Assembly (NCBI GenBank): GCA_016713825.1
Contig: JADJOJ010000007.1
Location: 62,001 to 126,000, forward strand
From: Candidatus Leptofilum gracile
GTDB lineage: Bacteria > Chloroflexota > Anaerolineae > Promineifilales > Promineifilaceae
Direction: 5' to 3'
DNA: 64,000 bases
Part shown: piece by piece, positions 16,258-25,001 of the stretch
How positions within the stretch are numbered: position 1 is the stretch's first letter
How the letters are laid out: each line of letters begins with the position of its first letter
The notes under the pieces: model-generated
What the model was told of the DNA's origin: nothing
Databases searched by the model: none
Seen by the model: the letters and a program-made list of their open reading frames with translations, nothing else
Made by a program: the position numbers and the translations under genes

Positions 16258-17595
16258 TTACTGGTTAGCCAAATAGATGTGCCCGGTGGTCACGAGGGCA
16301 TACTCGGTGGCGGTGGTGAATTGGAGGGTGACGGCAACGGCCGTTGCCGACCCAGCGACGGGCAAGGGACAGTCAAAAAGCCAGACGGTTTCACCAAAGT
16401 CCAACACATCGGGCGTGACGGTGCAGGGTTGCACCTGGTCATCGGGCAGCGTGATGGTCATTTGCTGCACGCCGGTGATGGGGTGGGTGCTGCTGTCGTA
16501 CTCGCCATAATCGCGCATGGCAAAGTGACCTTGCAGGTTGCCGCTGGCGGGATCTACCTGGTAATTTAGCGTGGGGGCCACGGGCAGCAGCCCGGTAAAG
16601 TTCAGCCCACGCCAAAAGATGGTGGTACGGCCGCCTGGCTCCAGCCACGTCTGGTCAAAATCCGCCTCGTCGAGCGAAAAATAATCCTGAACGTCCTCAG
16701 AAACCAGATCATAAACGGCAAAGCCGAGGTCGCCGTTGACCTGGCTGTAAAACTGGTCGCCAATCTGCACATACCAGGGGGCGTGGCCGCGAAAGCCCGT
16801 GCTCTCGGAGTAGATGAGGACGGTACGGCCGTCTACCCCCACCAGCTCCAGATACCACGCCGGATAATCGTCGGTCCAGGCATTGACGTAGCTGAGCGTG
16901 TCCACCGGCTCCAGGTCGGTGAGGCTGGCCAGCAGTGCCTGCACCTGGGGGGTCACGTCATTGCCGTTGGGGTGGATGAAACGGCCGTCTGCCAGTTCAA
17001 TCTGCTCAAATTCATTGGCGGCTGGCCCCTCACCAACCCAGGTGAACAGGGTGTTAACGGCCGTTACCGGCCAGGCCGCCGACAGAGCAAAGCCATCGTC
17101 CCCAACCACCAACAGGCTGTCTGTGGGCAAACTGGCTTCCGATTCAGGTTGAAAGCCAAACCGATAGTCTGAATTTGCTGATAGGTAGTCCACTTTTTGC
17201 GGGGTGGTGAGCGTGTAACCGGTGAAGGTAACGGCCGTAATTTGCATTACCAAACATTCGCCGGGTGCCCAGGCAGAAATGTGGGCCAGACCATCTTCAC
17301 CGGTGGTCTCGTAACTAAATGCTGCGGTTGGCCCCAGATAAAATTCAATCCCGGCCAGCGGTGGTTCCCCCTCATCCCAAAAGCCGTTGCCATTTTCATC
17401 TAGCCAGGCGAACACGTCTGCGCCGGGGAAGCAGTCGGCCAGAATCTCAGGGGTGGGGGTTGCCAATTGTGGGGCGGCGGAAGGCGTTTCCCGCACGGGA
17501 ATTTGCTCGACGGGGGGCTCGGTGCAGGCGGCGGCACCGAGCAGCAAGAGGATCATCAATAAACCGATTAGGCGTCTGGCAGGCTGTTGTGCCAT
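16258..17595 (-). CDS. Lipoprotein with SdrD B-like domain, function unknown
   Basis: A 445-residue protein with a lipobox at LLGAAAC (Cys about 24 from ATG 17595; AAGGAGC seven bases upstream). Residues about 45-125 (VFAWLDENGNGFWDEGEPPLAGIEF...) match the SdrD B-like/Cna-B type immunoglobulin fold with its Ca-binding Asp-rich loop. The rest (about 150-445) is a mixed beta region I do not recognise. It probably sits on the outer face of the membrane. The linker and signal peptide resemble those of the LRR lipoprotein next to it (both start with RLIGLL/RLVSLL plus GAAAC and a TPE/PAP linker), suggesting a shared origin of the export part. The frame upstream to 17730 lacks a binding site. Confidence 0.75.
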   Translation of the reverse strand: MAQQPARRLIGLLMILLLLGAAACTEPPVEQIPVRETPSAAPQLATPTPEILADCFPGADVFAWLDENGNGFWDEGEPPLAGIEFYLGPTAAFSYETTGEDGLAHISAWAPGECLVMQITAVTFTGYTLTTPQKVDYLSANSDYRFGFQPESEASLPTDSLLVVGDDGFALSAAWPVTAVNTLFTWVGEGPAANEFEQIELADGRFIHPNGNDVTPQVQALLASLTDLEPVDTLSYVNAWTDDYPAWYLELVGVDGRTVLIYSESTGFRGHAPWYVQIGDQFYSQVNGDLGFAVYDLVSEDVQDYFSLDEADFDQTWLEPGGRTTIFWRGLNFTGLLPVAPTLNYQVDPASGNLQGHFAMRDYGEYDSSTHPITGVQQMTITLPDDQVQPCTVTPDVLDFGETVWLFDCPLPVAGSATAVAVTLQFTTATEYALVTTGHIYLANQ

Positions 17596-17737
17596 GATGT
17601 TTGCTCCTTTTGTGGCTGGTTGGTAAGTGGTGGGGACGATACGGCCGTTGCCAGCCAACCGTCCCCACCTAAAACGTTCCCAGCCTGGGTTTTGGTTCCC
17701 CAAGAGAATTTTTCCCATAGGCCAACGCACCGCTATT

Positions 17738-18535
17738 CTATCGTGGGGCCATAACGCTTAATTCTGGCAGTCGCAGGTGCAGTTCAAAATAACGGCCGTC
17801 CTGCGCCACGATGGGAAACGCAGGGTTCCGGTTCACCGCTTCCCAGGCGTGGGTGAGGGCATCCCCTTCAAGCCAAATGCCTGCCGCCTCCTGCAAATCC
17901 ACCCCCAGCGCCGCCGCATCCCAAAGCGGCAGCGCCGTTTGTTCCAGCCACGCTTCGGCTTCAAGTTCACGGGCGGTGAGCTGGCCGGACTGCGGCAAAT
18001 AGGGCGTGCCTGCAACGCCTGCGCCGGAGGTGAGCAGTTCCACCAGCTCATGGAACCCGTCCGGCGCACCGCTAACATATTCGCTGACTTCTTGGGACGA
18101 TTCCAGCAAGTGAATGCTGATGCGGGTGGTGCTGCCATCCATCACCGTTTCGCGGGGTGCGTAGCGGGCTTTCATGCGCAAGAACCCTTTATCGGCAACG
18201 GTTTGCAGCAGCGCAGCCAACTCGGCTTCGCTGAGCTGACCCTGCCACACCTGCCGCTGAAAATCGTCAGTCCAGGTGGTCCAGATGATACGGCCGTTGC
18301 CCCACACCTGGGCCGCAAACAGCTCATTAACCAGAGCCGCCGTCGGGGCCGAGCCGCTGCCGCCAGCAAACACCTGGATGACCAGCGCTTCTGGATCGGT
18401 ATCCCAGGCTAATTCAGCTGATGGTGGCTGGGTAACCTTCACCGCCACACCAGGCTCCTGGGGTAATTCCGCTTGCGACAACAAGGCGCAGCCTGTGGCC
18501 AGCAACAACATACAAAAAGTGGCAATTTTTTTCAT
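17738..18535 (-). CDS. Lipoprotein, function unknown
   Basis: A 265-residue protein starting MKKIATF (ATG 18535, GGAG upstream) with lipobox LLATGC (Cys about 16). The mature part has no domain I recognise. A stretch at about 80-150 (GRIIWTTWTDDFQRQVWQGQLSEAELAALLQTVADKGF) looks like a small alpha/beta unit found in other predicted exported proteins, but I cannot name it. It lies 43 bases after a 58-residue membrane protein gene, so they are probably co-transcribed. Confidence 0.7.
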   Translation of the reverse strand: MKKIATFCMLLLATGCALLSQAELPQEPGVAVKVTQPPSAELAWDTDPEALVIQVFAGGSGSAPTAALVNELFAAQVWGNGRIIWTTWTDDFQRQVWQGQLSEAELAALLQTVADKGFLRMKARYAPRETVMDGSTTRISIHLLESSQEVSEYVSGAPDGFHELVELLTSGAGVAGTPYLPQSGQLTARELEAEAWLEQTALPLWDAAALGVDLQEAAGIWLEGDALTHAWEAVNRNPAFPIVAQDGRYFELHLRLPELSVMAPR

Positions 18536-18578
18536 GCTCACTCCATCAAAACAGCGTACGGTCTGGTAAACGACATGG

Positions 18579-18755
18579 TCACGACGCTTCCCCCACAACC
18601 CAACGGCGGATCAACACAATGCTGGTTAGCACCATGACCACCGCCAAAAAGGTGCGGGAATTGGGGCCAGCCAGGAAGGTTTCCCAAAACATCACTATCG
18701 CCGCGACCAACAAAAATACAGCCAAAACCAAATTCATCGGCTTTCTTTGCTTCAT
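18579..18755 (-). CDS. Small membrane protein (58 residues)
   Basis: A short frame with ATG at 18755 behind GGAAAGGGTG, encoding 58 residues with two hydrophobic segments (MNLVLAVFLLVAAIVMFW and FLAVVMVLTSIVLI) separated by a short polar turn, with positive ends. It looks like a two-helix inner-membrane protein. The stop lies 43 bases before the lipoprotein start at 18535. Codon choice and the strong ribosome-binding site support a real gene. No function can be inferred. Confidence 0.6.
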   Translation of the reverse strand: MKQRKPMNLVLAVFLLVAAIVMFWETFLAGPNSRTFLAVVMVLTSIVLIRRWVVGEAS

Positions 18756-18777
18756 TTCACCCTTTCCTTTCGTAAGC

Positions 18778-18951
18778 GTTCAGCTCTCCCTGGGGTAAGA
18801 GCATCGCCTCGGCGCTTCGCGCCTGGCGATGCCAAAGATTTTGGGGTTTTTTCAGTTTGGGGGGTCATTTTGACCCCCCAAACTGAAAAAACCCAGACCC
18901 TTTCCCCTGCACGGGGCGCTAAGCGCCCTCGTGCGGGATATCAACTGAACA
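18778..18951. mobile_element. Three-hairpin intergenic element, MITE-like
   Basis: The core is a 24-bp perfect stem with a TTT loop (18844-18867 paired with 18871-18894). A hairpin with arms GCATCGCC/GGCGATGC lies on its left (about 18803-18838) and one with arms GCACGGGGCGC/GCGCCCTCGTGC on its right. GTTCAG (18778) and CTGAAC (about 18946) could be terminal repeats. It occupies the gap between the 58-residue gene and the beta-propeller gene. No transposase frame is present. Confidence 0.5.
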
Positions 18952-19011
18952 GTTACGCTCTTTCTCAAAAAACATTCACGGATGACACAGATTTCGCTCG
19001 CTCATGAAAAT

Positions 19012-20448
19012 TTATCGCGTGACGAGCGGCAGGTAGAGCTGGTACCCCGCCTGGCTGGCCGTTGGATCATAGAGAAAAACGTCATAAGTGCCGTTGGTAT
19101 CGCCCGCTGCCAGATTGCTGGCCAGCGAGGTGAAGGCGACGATGGGGCCGTCGGCGGCCATCATCGCGCCGTTGCTGGTATTGTTGGGATTCGCGCCGCT
19201 GGGTGTCTCGCTCAGGCGGATGGTCTCACCAGTGGTGCGGTCGTGGAGGAAGATGCTTTGTGGGCCGTTTGCGCCATCTGCCAAATTGGTAGCCGTTGAG
19301 TAAAAAGTGACGTAACGGCCGTCCCCCGTAATCCCTGCCTGCCCCGACCCGCCGTTGCTCTGACCGCCGCTGCTGTTCACCGAAACCCGCTCTGTCCGCA
19401 CCGCGCCCGGTTCATCAAAAATACCATCCTCGTCTGTGTCCCGGTCGCGCACAAAAATATCCAGGGAAAGATTGGTGTCGTTAGGTACCAGATTGGTGGC
19501 ATAGGAGTGGAAGGCGACGTAACGGCCGTTTCCCGCCAGCGCCGGTTGGTATGATTCCGACAAATGGCCGTTGCCTTCTGTGCCATCCGTCGCTACCGAG
19601 ACGCGCACGGTGGTCGTCGCTCCCGGCTCGTCAAAAATGCCGTCGTTGTCGGCATCCCGGTCATGCACGAAGGCATCGCGCACGCTGTTGGTGTCGTTGG
19701 GCACCAGATTGTTGGCATAGGAATCGAAGCTGACAAAACGGCCGTCTTCCGAAATAGCGCGATTGATGGTAATGAAGCTGTCATGGTTGCTCTGCTGCCC
19801 GTCGTGGGTTACAGAAACACGCACTGTCTCGCCCGTTTGGGTGTCGTGGACAAACAGATCCTGAAAGCCGTTGCTGTCGTTGGGTACCAGGTTGCTGGCG
19901 GTAGATTGGAAGGCGATGAAACGGCCGTTGCCAGAAATGGACGGGTATTCGGCATTGGCGTTGGCCAGATTGCCGCTGCTGTCTACCGAAACTACGCTGG
20001 TAGTGCCCGTTTGCCGGTCGTGCAAAAAGATGTCCTGAGCCACGTTGGTGTCGTCCGGCACCAGATCGCTAGAAAAGCTGCTGAAGGCGACAAAACGGCC
20101 GTTGCCCGAAAGCACCACGGAATATTCTGAACAGCACACGCCAAACGCCGCTTGCGCCCCCGCAGAAGTGACCGACACGCGCTCAATCTGCCCGGTTTGC
20201 CGGTCCAGCACAAAGGCGTCGCGGATGCTGTTGGTATCGTCGGGGACCAGGGTGGTTACATTGGAGACGAAGGATAGGAAACGGCCGTCGGCCGACAGCG
20301 ACGGGTACAGCGTGGAATTATCAATCACCGCATCCGTGAAATCACCGGGGACACGCAGCAGGGAAACGCTGTTGCCTTGCGCTGCCGCGCTCCAGGCCAT
20401 GACCCCGCCCAACAGAAAACAGATCAACAAAAAATGAACTTTACGCAT
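19012..20448 (-). CDS. Exported beta-propeller (TolB/PD40-like repeat) protein with YLPLVTR tail
   Basis: A 478-residue protein with a Sec signal peptide (cleavage about after WSAAAQ, residue 24). About eight 45-55 residue repeats follow the pattern SADGRFVAFxSxATNLVPNDTNxxxDIFVHDRxTG, typical of PD40/WD40-like beta-propeller blades. Several blades carry Asp-rich turns (DTDEDGIFDEPGA) that may bind calcium. It should be a surface or secreted binding protein. It ends in YQLYLPLVTR, a tail shared with the next two exported proteins. The start is ATG 20448 with AAGGTG upstream. Its own ligand is unknown. Confidence 0.85.
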   Translation of the reverse strand: MRKVHFLLICFLLGGVMAWSAAAQGNSVSLLRVPGDFTDAVIDNSTLYPSLSADGRFLSFVSNVTTLVPDDTNSIRDAFVLDRQTGQIERVSVTSAGAQAAFGVCCSEYSVVLSGNGRFVAFSSFSSDLVPDDTNVAQDIFLHDRQTGTTSVVSVDSSGNLANANAEYPSISGNGRFIAFQSTASNLVPNDSNGFQDLFVHDTQTGETVRVSVTHDGQQSNHDSFITINRAISEDGRFVSFDSYANNLVPNDTNSVRDAFVHDRDADNDGIFDEPGATTTVRVSVATDGTEGNGHLSESYQPALAGNGRYVAFHSYATNLVPNDTNLSLDIFVRDRDTDEDGIFDEPGAVRTERVSVNSSGGQSNGGSGQAGITGDGRYVTFYSTATNLADGANGPQSIFLHDRTTGETIRLSETPSGANPNNTSNGAMMAADGPIVAFTSLASNLAAGDTNGTYDVFLYDPTASQAGYQLYLPLVTR

Positions 20449-20517
20449 CCAAACACCTTGTTTGCAGAGACGTTGTCATCACTGCGCAAAAAATTAGGGC
20501 TTTTTGGGAGTAGCAGC

Positions 20518-20556
20518 GCACCCCGTGTGCGCCCAAACTGGGCAGGCACGGGGTGC
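20518..20556 (-). terminator. Nested hairpin between the FG-GAP and beta-propeller genes
   Basis: GCACCCCGTG (20518-20527) pairs with CACGGGGTGC (20547-20556), with an inner GCCC/GGGC pair. It lies 45 bases past the FG-GAP stop on the minus strand. T-rich sequence follows only about 25 bases later, so a terminator role is uncertain. Confidence 0.4.
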
Positions 20557-20600
20557 CCCGACTGATGGCGTCATCCCCCTAAAACGATGAGCCACTCCCC

Positions 20601-21851
20601 TTACCGCACAATCATGGGCAAATAAATGGTGGCAACGACCTCGAAATATTGCGGCGTCTGGTTAAACCACAGCACCTGATCGGTGCCCGTACCGGCAAAC
20701 AGAATGTCTAAATCGCCATCGCTGTCCACGTCGCCCAAGGCGATGTCGTAGGGGCTTTCTGCACCCAGGCTCAGGCCGCTGTTGCTGAAGGTGCCGCTGC
20801 CATCGTTTTCCCACACCTGGTTGCTGCCCACGACGCCTGATCTTCCGGTGACGAGATCAAGATCATCATCACCATCCAGGTCGCCCAGGGCCACGCTTTG
20901 GCCTTCGGCTAAGGATTGCCCGCTGTTGCTAAAGACGCCGCTGCCATTGTTGAGCCATAGCTGCGCATTGCCGCCGAATGTGCCAAACACCAGGTCTGGA
21001 TAGGTGTCTCCGTTCACGTCGCCAATCACCACATCCCAGCTCCAGTCGAAGCCCAGGTCTTGGCCGCTGTCGCTGAAGTTGCCGCTGCCGTCGTTGAACC
21101 AAATCTTGTTGCTCCGGTTGTTTGAGCCGCCGTTGGCTACGGCCGCATCCACAAAGCCATCCCCGTTCAAATCTGCCAGGGCCACTGCCTCTGAATCGGA
21201 GGTGCCCAACCGCTGACTGCTGTCGCTGAAGTTGCCAGCGCCGTCGTTAAACCACACGGTGTTTGCGTTACTCACTGGAGGATCGCCCCCGTAACGGCTG
21301 TTGGCCACAAAGGCATCCACAAAGCCATCGCCATTCAGGTCGGCCAACGCCACGCCGCGGCTATTGGCGTTACCCAGCTGTTGGCCGCTGTTTTGGAAGG
21401 TGATAAACGAGTTGTTTTCTGCGGCCAGCCAGACCTGATTTTCGCCGGTGTCGGCCAGGGTTACCCGTCCGCGCGCCACAAAAAAGTCTAGATGGCCATC
21501 GCCGTTGAGGTCGGCAACGGCCGTTTCTTGTCCCCCAGTCCCATAATTCGTCGGCAAAAAGAAAAAGACGCCGCTGCCATCGTTGGTCCAACGCCGGTTG
21601 GAAAAATCGTTACTTTCCAAAATGTGCAGGTCGCTATTGCCGTTCAGGTCGGCCAGGACCACGCTGTTGGTTTTGCCCGTGGTCAGCCGCTGCCCGCTGT
21701 TGACAAAGCTCCACGCCGTTTGATCGGCGGCCGCTACCTGGTTTGTTGTTGGCCCAGTGTAGGCAAAATTACTAGACTGCTGCGCTGCCAGAGGCAAGGC
21801 CAAGCTCAAAACAAGCAGGCCTAACAGGGTGATAATCATCAGTTTCTTCAC
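20601..21851 (-). CDS. Exported FG-GAP/VCBS repeat protein with YLPMIVR tail
   Basis: About 416 residues from the GTG at 21851 (AAGGAAA upstream). The longer frame to 21926 merely translates a REP-like repeat. A Sec signal peptide (LMIITLLGLLVLSLALPLAAQ) leads into about nine repeats with the calcium-binding core DLNGDGFVDAFVAN, each followed by a W-F-N-D-G-S/A-G-N-F turn. This is the FG-GAP/VCBS pattern of integrin-like seven-bladed propellers. It ends VVATIYLPMIVR, like its neighbours. Likely a secreted or surface protein for binding or adhesion; ligand unknown. Confidence 0.87.
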   Translation of the reverse strand: MKKLMIITLLGLLVLSLALPLAAQQSSNFAYTGPTTNQVAAADQTAWSFVNSGQRLTTGKTNSVVLADLNGNSDLHILESNDFSNRRWTNDGSGVFFFLPTNYGTGGQETAVADLNGDGHLDFFVARGRVTLADTGENQVWLAAENNSFITFQNSGQQLGNANSRGVALADLNGDGFVDAFVANSRYGGDPPVSNANTVWFNDGAGNFSDSSQRLGTSDSEAVALADLNGDGFVDAAVANGGSNNRSNKIWFNDGSGNFSDSGQDLGFDWSWDVVIGDVNGDTYPDLVFGTFGGNAQLWLNNGSGVFSNSGQSLAEGQSVALGDLDGDDDLDLVTGRSGVVGSNQVWENDGSGTFSNSGLSLGAESPYDIALGDVDSDGDLDILFAGTGTDQVLWFNQTPQYFEVVATIYLPMIVR

Positions 21852-21878
21852 AAGCTTTTTTCCTTTTTGTTCGCATGG

Positions 21879-21916
21879 ATTCCCGCCCTGCGCCTTCGCG
21901 GGGGCAGGGCGGGAAT
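21879..21916. repeat. REP-like hairpin
   Basis: ATTCCCGCCCTGC (21879-21891) pairs with GCAGGGCGGGAAT (21904-21916), a 13-bp perfect stem. It is related to the ATTCCC/ATACCC elements at 14326-14481 and lies between two exported-protein genes. Confidence 0.7.
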
Positions 21917-21944
21917 GACAGTTCATATGACTTCGTTAAGGTTG

Positions 21945-24900
21945 CTAGCGCAAGATAGCGGGTAGATAGACGCTGTTGGCCCAGGTGCTAGGCCCACCGG
22001 GGTCTACGATGACCCCGTTGGCGGTCAGATCGTCGTCGCCGCGCTGGCCGTCTACAAAGTGCAGGGTAATGACGTTGCCGTTGATTTCTGCGCCGGTGGT
22101 GCCGTCGAAGGTGAAGTTGTACCAGTGGGGTGTGGGGTTGTTGGGGGTACGGCCGTATTTCCACCAGCCGCGAATCATGCTGCCTGGCAGGGTCACTTCC
22201 ACTGTGGCGCTGCCGCCTGCCGGCACGTCGGTCAGCTCAAAGGAGAAGAAGCCATAGTTAAATGAGTCATTGGGCGTGTTGCCCGACGAAGGGTTGGGCA
22301 CAGCCTGCACGTTGGTTAAAGTAAAGTTGGGATCGGTGGCAAAGGTAACAGACCTGCCATCAACCGCGTTGGACACAGAAGCCACCTCCGGCTGCACCGA
22401 ATCCGGGATGCCGTCGTTGTTGCCGTCGCCATGGTTGGGGGCGTTCAGTTCATCCCAATCCGTGATTCCGTCGCCGTCGTTGTCCGGGGTTGGCTCCGCG
22501 CGCACAATCAACGTCCGGCCATCCCCCAACCCGGGCGCAAAGGCGATCTGTCCGGCATTATTGATTGCCAGTTTACAAATGAGCCCGGTGCTGGCGATTA
22601 CTACTTCGCTGCCAAACAGGTAGTCGCCCAGCCTGGGACCGGTAGTGTCGCGCACCACCCGGTGCGCAACGGGGTTGGGACCAACAAAAATACCATAATA
22701 ATCATCGCCCGAAGCGTCTGTGCCACCGGCGGCAAAGGCGTAGCGATACCGATCATTGATGACGGGCGAATAAAACCCGGAACTTGCTGTGTGCAAAACC
22801 GGTTGGCGTCCCCCCGTATAAAGTTCAGCGAATAAGATCGTTCCGTCCTGCTGTCGGGCATTCTGTGCATAAATGATCCCGCCATACGGCGCCGCGCTCA
22901 TCATGTTGCTGGTTTGGGGAACCAAGCTGTTGTTGTTCAGCACGTCCCGCAAGTACCAGCCTGACGGCGTTTCCTGCGCCCATAAGAGCCGGTAGGCTTG
23001 AGAATTGGGGCTCTGATCCGATTCCCGCCAGGCAAAACCGCCCGTAGCGCTGCCCAGGCTGCTAATAATTGTGTCCTTCGTCGCAGCCTGGTAAATGGTA
23101 ACCGGCTGCCCGTTTATCATGCGTACCAATCCGTCCGGCTCGGTATAGCGAGGAGAATCGTACTGAGCCACAATGTTTCCGGCGTCGTCTATCACCGCCT
23201 GCCTGTACCGGCGAAACGCCGTGCCGTCTGCGGCAAGCGTTTGGGTATCCAGCAGCGTCACACTGCCAGCGGCGTCAAGGCGCGTCAAGATAGACCCGAC
23301 AGCCTGAAATATCCCGCCGGAAATCGTGGGATCAGCAATGTCATGGCTCAGGGCAATCACCCCCGCGTCGCTCAAGTCAACGCAAGCGTGCGACCGGTAG
23401 AGCAAGCCATCGGTCAAGGGAGGCAGGTCGGCGGGGTCAAAGCGCCGGGTGAGCGTTTGCCCATCGCCCACAAAAACGCCATAGTCTGCCGGATTATCGA
23501 CCCACTCGGAAAGAGCCATAAACGCGACCTCGCCCTGTTCGTTAATGTCTAACGACCAGGCGTAGGGAAGCCCAGCCAATATGCCGGTGTCCAGCTCCGC
23601 AATGAGGGTAAAGTCGAAGGGGGGTCCCATGGCGAACCGAAAGCGGGTATTGTTGTTGGCTGAGATTGGATCGGGAATGGCAGAGGCAACCTGAGCCGGC
23701 GTGGTTTGCAGACCAGTCAAAGTGGGGTCCGTTTTACTTTGAATCAGAACCTGCTTTTGCTGCCCGGCAGCCAGCGCGTCGATCGTGCAGGTGAGCGGCG
23801 TACCTGATCCCGAACAGCTCACGCCGCTGTCGGGATAGGTTTGCTGCCAGGTGATGCCGGGCGGCAGGGTCACGGCGGCGGTGGCGGCGGCCGTATCCGG
23901 CCCATTGTTCAGTATTGTCAGCTCATAGGTCAACGTGTCCCGGGGGTCCACGGGAACAGGTCGGGCGGTCAGGGTGATGGCGTAGTCGGCGCAGGCGGGG
24001 AGGGAAGTAGTGGCGGTGTGAACGGCCGTATTATTTGCCGTATTGTTGTCATAGACATCGGCGCTCACCGTTGCCCGGTTGGTAAAGCTGGCGCAGGCGG
24101 CAGTGCCGACCTGCACGGCAATGGTCACCGTGCGGCTGGTGCCTACCGACAGCGTGCCCAGGTTACAGCGCACCCGTCCCAACGAGAGGGTACAGCCGGA
24201 CGTGCTGCCGCCCGGCACAAACACGCCGCCGTAGGGCAGCACATCTTCAATAATAACATTGGGGGCGGCTTGCGGGCCGTTGTTGGTTACGGTCAGGTCA
24301 TAAGTCACCGTACTGCCCGGCGTCAGCGGCGAGGCCGGACCGCTCATGGTCAGGCTCAAATTACTGCGTATGGGCGCTGTTGTTGAGACCACCTGCAAAT
24401 CGTCGAACATCACATCGGCCTGGAGACTGATCAGACGTATGGCGACAATAGACCCCAACGTTCGCCCGTTGTCGCCCGTGTCGGTGTCGGTCACTTTGAA
24501 AGGTTGCCACTGAGCCATGCCGCCGCTAAAGGTGAAGGTTTTGGTGTCGTTGGTGCCTTCAAACACCACGCGCCCACTGGTGGCCGGGTTACCATTTTCG
24601 GCGGGCCAGGCCCAGGCCCACACTTGCGCCTCGGCAATGATGGCCGACGGGGTGGGCTGGTTGAAGGTAATGCGGTCTTCGTTGTTGCCATACAGCGTCA
24701 GCGCCGATTGCGGCGTGGGTGACAGCGGCTGGCCGGGCGACATTGGGAGCAGGAACCAACCGAAGTCAGTCATGAGTAAGTCGTGATTAAAGTCGGTGGT
24801 GTTGAACCGTGGCGGGGAGTAACCGTTGCTAAAGTTTTCCACCAGGGAGATGGCGCTGCTGGTTGTTTGGGCAACGGCCGTTTCCCGCCCATCATCACCA

Positions 24901-24959
24901 TTGACCAGCCACAAAACAGCCACCAAAAGCGTAAAAATCAGAAACCATTTTTTCATCAT
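21945..24959 (-). CDS. Large exported DUF11-repeat protein with YLPAILR tail
   Basis: About 1004 residues from ATG 24959 (AAGGAT seven bases upstream). A Sec signal peptide (KKWFLIFTLLVAVLWLVNG) comes first. Residues about 35-195 form an N-terminal beta domain. Two DUF11 repeats follow (about 200-315 and 320-430; TPGSTVTYDLTVTNNGP and DPRDTLTYELTILNNGP). A long middle part has NEQGEVAFMA-type repeats. A thrombospondin type-3-like Asp loop (DNDGDGITDWDE) sits at about 835. The region after it resembles choice-of-anchor domain U. It ends WANSVYLPAILR. This is a cell-surface or secreted multidomain protein. It is the third in a row with the YLPxxxR tail. Confidence 0.85.
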   Translation of the reverse strand: MMKKWFLIFTLLVAVLWLVNGDDGRETAVAQTTSSAISLVENFSNGYSPPRFNTTDFNHDLLMTDFGWFLLPMSPGQPLSPTPQSALTLYGNNEDRITFNQPTPSAIIAEAQVWAWAWPAENGNPATSGRVVFEGTNDTKTFTFSGGMAQWQPFKVTDTDTGDNGRTLGSIVAIRLISLQADVMFDDLQVVSTTAPIRSNLSLTMSGPASPLTPGSTVTYDLTVTNNGPQAAPNVIIEDVLPYGGVFVPGGSTSGCTLSLGRVRCNLGTLSVGTSRTVTIAVQVGTAACASFTNRATVSADVYDNNTANNTAVHTATTSLPACADYAITLTARPVPVDPRDTLTYELTILNNGPDTAAATAAVTLPPGITWQQTYPDSGVSCSGSGTPLTCTIDALAAGQQKQVLIQSKTDPTLTGLQTTPAQVASAIPDPISANNNTRFRFAMGPPFDFTLIAELDTGILAGLPYAWSLDINEQGEVAFMALSEWVDNPADYGVFVGDGQTLTRRFDPADLPPLTDGLLYRSHACVDLSDAGVIALSHDIADPTISGGIFQAVGSILTRLDAAGSVTLLDTQTLAADGTAFRRYRQAVIDDAGNIVAQYDSPRYTEPDGLVRMINGQPVTIYQAATKDTIISSLGSATGGFAWRESDQSPNSQAYRLLWAQETPSGWYLRDVLNNNSLVPQTSNMMSAAPYGGIIYAQNARQQDGTILFAELYTGGRQPVLHTASSGFYSPVINDRYRYAFAAGGTDASGDDYYGIFVGPNPVAHRVVRDTTGPRLGDYLFGSEVVIASTGLICKLAINNAGQIAFAPGLGDGRTLIVRAEPTPDNDGDGITDWDELNAPNHGDGNNDGIPDSVQPEVASVSNAVDGRSVTFATDPNFTLTNVQAVPNPSSGNTPNDSFNYGFFSFELTDVPAGGSATVEVTLPGSMIRGWWKYGRTPNNPTPHWYNFTFDGTTGAEINGNVITLHFVDGQRGDDDLTANGVIVDPGGPSTWANSVYLPAILR

Positions 24960-25001
24960 AAACAAATCCTTTTGATAAAAAGATGTGGCACGGCAACGTC
25001 T

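Noticed and set aside
21851..21926. N-terminal extension of the FG-GAP protein (NCHSRPAPAKAQGG)
   Set aside because: It is a translated REP-like hairpin upstream of a good ribosome site and signal peptide.
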